From NCBI GenBank assembly GCA_000431275.1, contig HF989128.1, positions 1 through 7,560 on the forward strand: DNA of 7,560 nucleotides, written 5' to 3'. Positions 4,991 through 7,560 of this stretch are shown here, in pieces. The stretch comes from Prevotella sp. CAG:755. Its GTDB lineage: Bacteria > Bacteroidota > Bacteroidia > Bacteroidales > Bacteroidaceae. The stretch's first letter is position 1. Every line of letters starts with the position of its first letter. The translations under genes were made by a program, and so were the position numbers. The notes below the pieces were generated by a model, which was not told the DNA's origin, ran no database searches, and saw only the letters and a program-made list of their open reading frames with translations.

Positions 4991-6391
4991 ATGACAGCAT
5001 ATATGACAAGCGATACGATTTGTGCGCCCGCCACAGCATCGGGCGGCGCGTTGTGCGTAGTCCGTGTGGCGGGTCCGGAAGCCATCACTGTGGCCGACAG
5101 GGTCTTTACGCCCCGGCATGGGGAAGCCCTGCGCGGGCGGGCAGGTTACACGCTGGTTTTTGGTGATGTGCGGAGGTCCGACGGCAGCCTGGTCGATGAA
5201 GTCGTGGTCAGTGTCTTTCGTGCGCCGCATTCCTATACTGGCGAGGACAGCGTGGAGATTTCGTGCCATGGATCGGCCTACATCGTGAGTGAGCTTATGA
5301 CACGGTTGGTTGAAGCAGGCTGTCGCATGGCCCGTCCGGGTGAATTCACCGAGCGGGCTTTCCTGAACGGGAAAATGGACCTCAGCCAGGCCGAAGCGGT
5401 GGCCGACGTGATAGCCTCGACATCGCGCGCGGCGCACCAAGTGGCCATGAGCCAGATGCGCGGTGGATTCAGCAGGGAGTTGACTGCATTGCGCGACCGA
5501 CTGTTGCACTTTGCTTCGCTGATGGAGCTGGAACTTGACTTTTCAGACCATGAGGATTTGGAGTTCGCAGACAGAAGCGAACTGTTGGCGCTCGCCGAAG
5601 AGATTGAAGGGGTCATAGGGAAACTGGCCAGTTCGTACCGGGCCGGTAACGTGATTAAGAACGGAGTGCCGGTGGCCATTGTTGGAGAGACAAACGCAGG
5701 AAAGTCCACATTGTTGAACGCCTTGTTGGGTGAGGAAAGGGCCATCGTGAGCGAGATGCATGGCACGACGCGCGACGTCATCGAGGACACGGTGACGCTC
5801 GACGGCGTGATGTTCCGCTTCATTGACACGGCAGGGCTCAGGCAGACCACAGACGTGGTGGAGAACATGGGCATTGGCCGTACGTACGAAAAAATGGAGC
5901 AAGCCGCTGTGCTGCTGTGGGTGGTGGACGCCACGGACGTCACGGCCGCCACACGCTTGCAGTCCGAAATCCTCGCGCGAGCAGGGGACACTCCCCTTCT
6001 CGTCTTGTTCAATAAGTGCGACAAACTCAGCCTGCCAGAGCGCCAGGACGTGGCCGCACGTTTCGAGAGCATAGGAGCCGGCCGGTTATTCATCTCCGCC
6101 CGCGAAGGAACACATATCGACGAATTGCGCCGAATGTTGGTGGAGGTAGCTGCTTTGCCCGACCTGTCGCAGGACGCGGTCGTCGTCACCAACGCACGAC
6201 ACCATGAGGCGCTTTTGTGTGCGTATGACGCCATCCACCGAGCCCATGAAGGCATCGTACGTGGCCTTTCGGGCGACTTCGTCAGTCAGGACATCCGTGA
6301 GTGCATCCATCACCTCAGCGACATCGCCGGCGACGTGACATCAGAGAGCATACTTCAAAACATATTCAGTCGTTTTTGCATCGGCAAATAA
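4991..6391 (+). CDS. mnmE: tRNA uridine-5-carboxymethylaminomethyl(34) synthesis GTPase MnmE
   Basis: A 466-residue cytosolic GTPase that, with MnmG, installs the (carboxymethyl)aminomethyl group on wobble uridine 34 of tRNAs, using a folate one-carbon unit. The N-terminal folate-binding domain starts at TSDTICAPATASGGALCVVRVAG and includes HSYTGEDSVEISCHG and GEFTERAFLNGKMDLSQAEAV. A helical domain follows, and the G domain is inserted in it: G1 GETNAGKS (232-239, Lys238), with Asn235 at the potassium-binding position known from E. coli MnmE; G2 region GTTRD; G3 DTAG (Asp279); G4 NKCD (341-344); G5 near ISAREG. The protein ends in the conserved FCIGK with Cys463. Length is normal, so the gene is intact although the DNA composition changes right after its stop. 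A second ATG at 5003 (MTSDTIC) is also a plausible start. The stop is followed by a terminator at 6437-6461. Confidence 0.97.
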   Translation: MTAYMTSDTICAPATASGGALCVVRVAGPEAITVADRVFTPRHGEALRGRAGYTLVFGDVRRSDGSLVDEVVVSVFRAPHSYTGEDSVEISCHGSAYIVSELMTRLVEAGCRMARPGEFTERAFLNGKMDLSQAEAVADVIASTSRAAHQVAMSQMRGGFSRELTALRDRLLHFASLMELELDFSDHEDLEFADRSELLALAEEIEGVIGKLASSYRAGNVIKNGVPVAIVGETNAGKSTLLNALLGEERAIVSEMHGTTRDVIEDTVTLDGVMFRFIDTAGLRQTTDVVENMGIGRTYEKMEQAAVLLWVVDATDVTAATRLQSEILARAGDTPLLVLFNKCDKLSLPERQDVAARFESIGAGRLFISAREGTHIDELRRMLVEVAALPDLSQDAVVVTNARHHEALLCAYDAIHRAHEGIVRGLSGDFVSQDIRECIHHLSDIAGDVTSESILQNIFSRFCIGK

Positions 6392-6393
6392 AT

Positions 6394-6433
6394 AATTGAT
6401 TATCAAATAGTTAAATTGATTACAATCGATTAA
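6394..6433. repeat. AATTGATTA repeats phased at 10 bp
   Basis: AATTGATTA occurs at 6394-6402 and 6414-6422, exactly 20 bp apart, and a variant AATCGATTA at 6424-6432, 10 bp further on. The unit at 6404 is degenerate (CAAATAGTT). All units therefore face the same side of the helix. The array begins three bases after the mnmE stop. Arm-type recombinase sites or an operator are possible readings. Confidence 0.45.
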
Positions 6434-6436
6434 TAT

Positions 6437-6461
6437 GGCGCTCTTTACGGGCGCCTTTTTT
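6437..6461 (+). terminator. Rho-independent terminator downstream of mnmE
   Basis: GGCGC (6437-6441), a 9-base loop, GCGCC (6451-6455), then a run of six T (6456-6461). It lies 45 bases past the mnmE stop in the same direction. If an element is integrated at the stop codon, this terminator would be element DNA that still ends the mnmE transcript. Confidence 0.75.
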
Positions 6462-6472
6462 GTTGCTCAAGT

Positions 6473-6558
6473 ATCGTTGATAATCGTTGCTAAGCCTTTT
6501 TACGCCATTTTTTGTACCTCCTGTGTACCTCACCACGAAAATCCGAGGATTATCGTTG
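6473..6558. repeat. ATCGTTG direct repeats
   Basis: ATCGTTG occurs at 6473-6479 and 6483-6489 (exactly 10 bp apart) and again at 6552-6558. The second and third copies have similar surroundings, TAATCGTTGCTAAG (6481-6494) and TTATCGTTGGCAAG (6550-6563), 12 of 14 matching. Between them GTACCTC is repeated at 6514-6520 and 6525-6531. The repeats look like protein-binding sites; which protein is unknown. Confidence 0.45.
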
Positions 6559-6570
6559 GCAAGGTCGTGG
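6533..6570. repeat. Nested inverted repeats
   Basis: CCACGA (6533-6538) is complementary to TCGTGG (6565-6570). Inside that pair lies a second inverted repeat, AATCC (6540-6544) and GGATT (6547-6551). The inner part also carries the third ATCGTTG copy. This symmetrical arrangement is separate from the mnmE terminator and has no T run, so termination is unlikely; a recombination or regulatory site is more plausible. Confidence 0.35.
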
Positions 6571-6572
6571 AG

Positions 6573-6612
6573 AATGTTGACTATGGTTGACAATAGTTTA
6601 CGATGGTTGACA
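6573..6612. repeat. Four tandem 10-bp units, consensus ATGGTTGACA
   Basis: Successive 10-base units read AATGTTGACT, ATGGTTGACA, ATAGTTTACG and ATGGTTGACA. Units two and four are identical. The units abut without gaps, placing the GTTGAC core on one face of the DNA. They end 48 bases before the start of the multi-HTH gene, consistent with an operator for it or with binding sites used in recombination. The TTGACA string resembles a sigma-70 -35 box, but no fitting -10 follows. Confidence 0.55.
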
Positions 6613-6660
6613 AAAAACAGGAGAAATGAAGGAGAATTAACCCCTAAATATTAAGTAAAA

Positions 6661-7560
6661 ATGGCAACTAGTAACTTTAGAATTAAAAAGATTTGTGAAT
6701 GGTGCGGTAAAGAATTCGAGGCTCAGAAAGTTTCTACGAGGTTCTGTTCACACAGGTGTGCAAATTTTGCCTATAAACGGGCTATACGCACAAAACGAGT
6801 GCAGACAACAGAGTCACAAACTCAAGTTCAGAAAGCTGAACGCATCATTGAAGACATTAAGGAGAAGGAATATCTTTCCTTTTCAGAAACAGGACGTCTG
6901 TTAGGTCTATCTCGCCAAGCTATCTATACCATGGTAAAGGCTGGTCACCTTAAAGCGTCTAAAATTAGCAGTAGGCTTTCATTTATCAGGAGAGCTGATA
7001 TTGATGCTATGCTTCAAAATAAGCCTTATCAATATCGAATGCCCAAAGATACAATCCCCATCACAGACTTCTATACCACCAATGAGATTAAAGAGAAATT
7101 CGGTGTCAAAGATTCCTGGATATTTCATATAGCTAAAGAGCATAATATCCCTAGGACATTTAACCGTGGTAAAACCTATTGGAGCAAAAAGCATATTGAT
7201 GACTACTTTGCAAAGAAAGCTCCCGATCCTGAAATCAAGGAATGGTACAGCACGCAAGATATGCAAGAGAAGTTCGGTATGACACTAACGGCCATTTATT
7301 CTTTTGTATCAAAGAATGCCATTCCCAAAAAGAAAGTCGGCATCATGGTGTACTACTCCAAAAAGCATGTGGACATTGCCAAAGGTCTCATAGCTCCCGA
7401 AGAGCCCAAATACTACACCATTGCCGAAGCAATGGAACGATTCAAACTGACACGTGATCAACTCTACCATTATGTGAAATACCATAATATTCCCCGTATC
7501 AAGGTCGGTAAATATACCAAGATCCTGCGGGCAGAGCTTGACAAGTTCTTTGAGCCTCCA
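6661..7560 (+). CDS. Zinc-ribbon protein with four tandem excisionase/MerR-like HTH units (partial, 3' end outside)
   Basis: The frame is open from the ATG at 6661 to the last base: 300 codons without a stop. Residues 10-33 form a small zinc ribbon with Cys12, Cys15, Cys29 and Cys33 (ICEWCGKEF, RFCSHRC). Four similar units of about 50 residues follow, each a helix-turn-helix plus wing as in excisionases and MerR-like HTH_17 domains: about 71-118 (SFSETGRLLGLSRQAIYTMV), 137-183 (TTNEIKEKFGVKDSWIFHIA), 195-242 (STQDMQEKFGMTLTAIYSFV) and 250-297 (TIAEAMERFKLTRDQLYHYV). Units 2 and 4 share HNIPR after the recognition helix, and unit 3 has NAIPK there. The protein very probably binds DNA at several adjacent sites. 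Relatives occur near tyrosine recombinases in Bacteroidales integrative elements, so a role in excision, integration or transfer control is inferred. The AT-rich codon use differs from mnmE. A four-codon frame (MKEN, 6626-6640) precedes it; AAGGAG at 6629-6634 is too far upstream to be a normal ribosome site. Confidence 0.85.
   Translation, partial: MATSNFRIKKICEWCGKEFEAQKVSTRFCSHRCANFAYKRAIRTKRVQTTESQTQVQKAERIIEDIKEKEYLSFSETGRLLGLSRQAIYTMVKAGHLKASKISSRLSFIRRADIDAMLQNKPYQYRMPKDTIPITDFYTTNEIKEKFGVKDSWIFHIAKEHNIPRTFNRGKTYWSKKHIDDYFAKKAPDPEIKEWYSTQDMQEKFGMTLTAIYSFVSKNAIPKKKVGIMVYYSKKHVDIAKGLIAPEEPKYYTIAEAMERFKLTRDQLYHYVKYHNIPRIKVGKYTKILRAELDKFFEPP

Larger units (their letters stand above)
6371..7560. 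mobile_element. Possible left end of an integrative element at the mnmE 3' end (partial)
   Basis: Base composition drops sharply at the mnmE stop codon. From there on the window has AT-rich DNA, phased short repeats, inverted repeats and a gene for a multi-HTH DNA-binding protein, a setting typical of the recombination end of an integrative element. The end of mnmE (codons for FCIGK and the stop, 6374-6391) is a plausible attachment core, because the 3' end of mnmE/trmE is the known integration site of Salmonella genomic island 1 and relatives in Gammaproteobacteria. No integrase and no second copy of the core are present in the window, so neither element nor boundaries are proven. Confidence 0.4.

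Noticed and set aside
1018..6391. Direct repeat between the left composition boundary and the mnmE end, bracketing the core as one element
   Set aside because: Only a 7-base match (AGTCGTT) was found, which is expected by chance; the GC-rich core contains ordinary housekeeping genes.
6587..6612. Sigma-70 promoter from the TTGACA strings
   Set aside because: No TATAAT-like -10 at 16-18 bp follows either copy, and Bacteroidota use TAnnTTTG; the strings are explained as part of the 10-bp repeat array.
6695..6904. 69-codon plus-strand frame near the right end
   Set aside because: Out-of-frame shadow of the multi-HTH gene, whose frame is open from 6661 to the window end and contains clear zinc-ribbon and HTH motifs.

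Overview
The window looks like a chromosomal piece of a member of the Bacteroidota, most likely a GC-rich Bacteroidales (Prevotella-like or Alistipes-like; the genus cannot be fixed from the sequence). The reasons are matches to the Bacteroidota promoter element TAnnTTTG ahead of several genes, absence of well-spaced Shine-Dalgarno sites, and the protein sequences of MetY, MnmE and RlpA. No rRNA, tRNA or CRISPR array was seen.

Layout. Positions 1-1010 are AT-rich: a 380-base stretch without a convincing gene, then a minus-strand DUF1810-family gene (383-898) with its own promoter (973-1002). About 1010-1735 is GC-rich with no gene I can support. Positions 1736-6391 form a GC-rich core of ordinary chromosomal genes: a secreted RlpA-like double-psi beta-barrel protein (1736-2383, +); MetY O-acetylhomoserine sulfhydrylase (2540-3826, +), ended by a very strong terminator (3851-3920); Ogt/MGMT alkyl-DNA repair protein (3984-4520, -); and the tRNA-modification GTPase MnmE (4991-6391, +), divergent from ogt. 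Past the mnmE stop codon the sequence turns AT-rich again (hand counts: 20 of 60 bases G+C at 6661-6720 against 38 of 60 at 3121-3180). It holds a terminator, several families of short direct repeats phased at about 10 bp, nested inverted repeats, and an open gene (6661 to beyond the window end) coding for a zinc-ribbon protein with four tandem excisionase/MerR-like helix-turn-helix units.

How the parts relate. The core genes are housekeeping functions with separate transcription units: cell-envelope remodelling (RlpA), sulfur assimilation into homocysteine (MetY), DNA alkylation repair (Ogt) and wobble-uridine modification of tRNA (MnmE). The most interesting part is the right end. The conserved 3' end of mnmE, followed at once by AT-rich DNA with helically phased repeats and a multi-HTH DNA-binding gene, looks like one end of an integrative element inserted at the mnmE 3' end. 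The integrase and the second attachment site would lie outside the window, so this remains a hypothesis.
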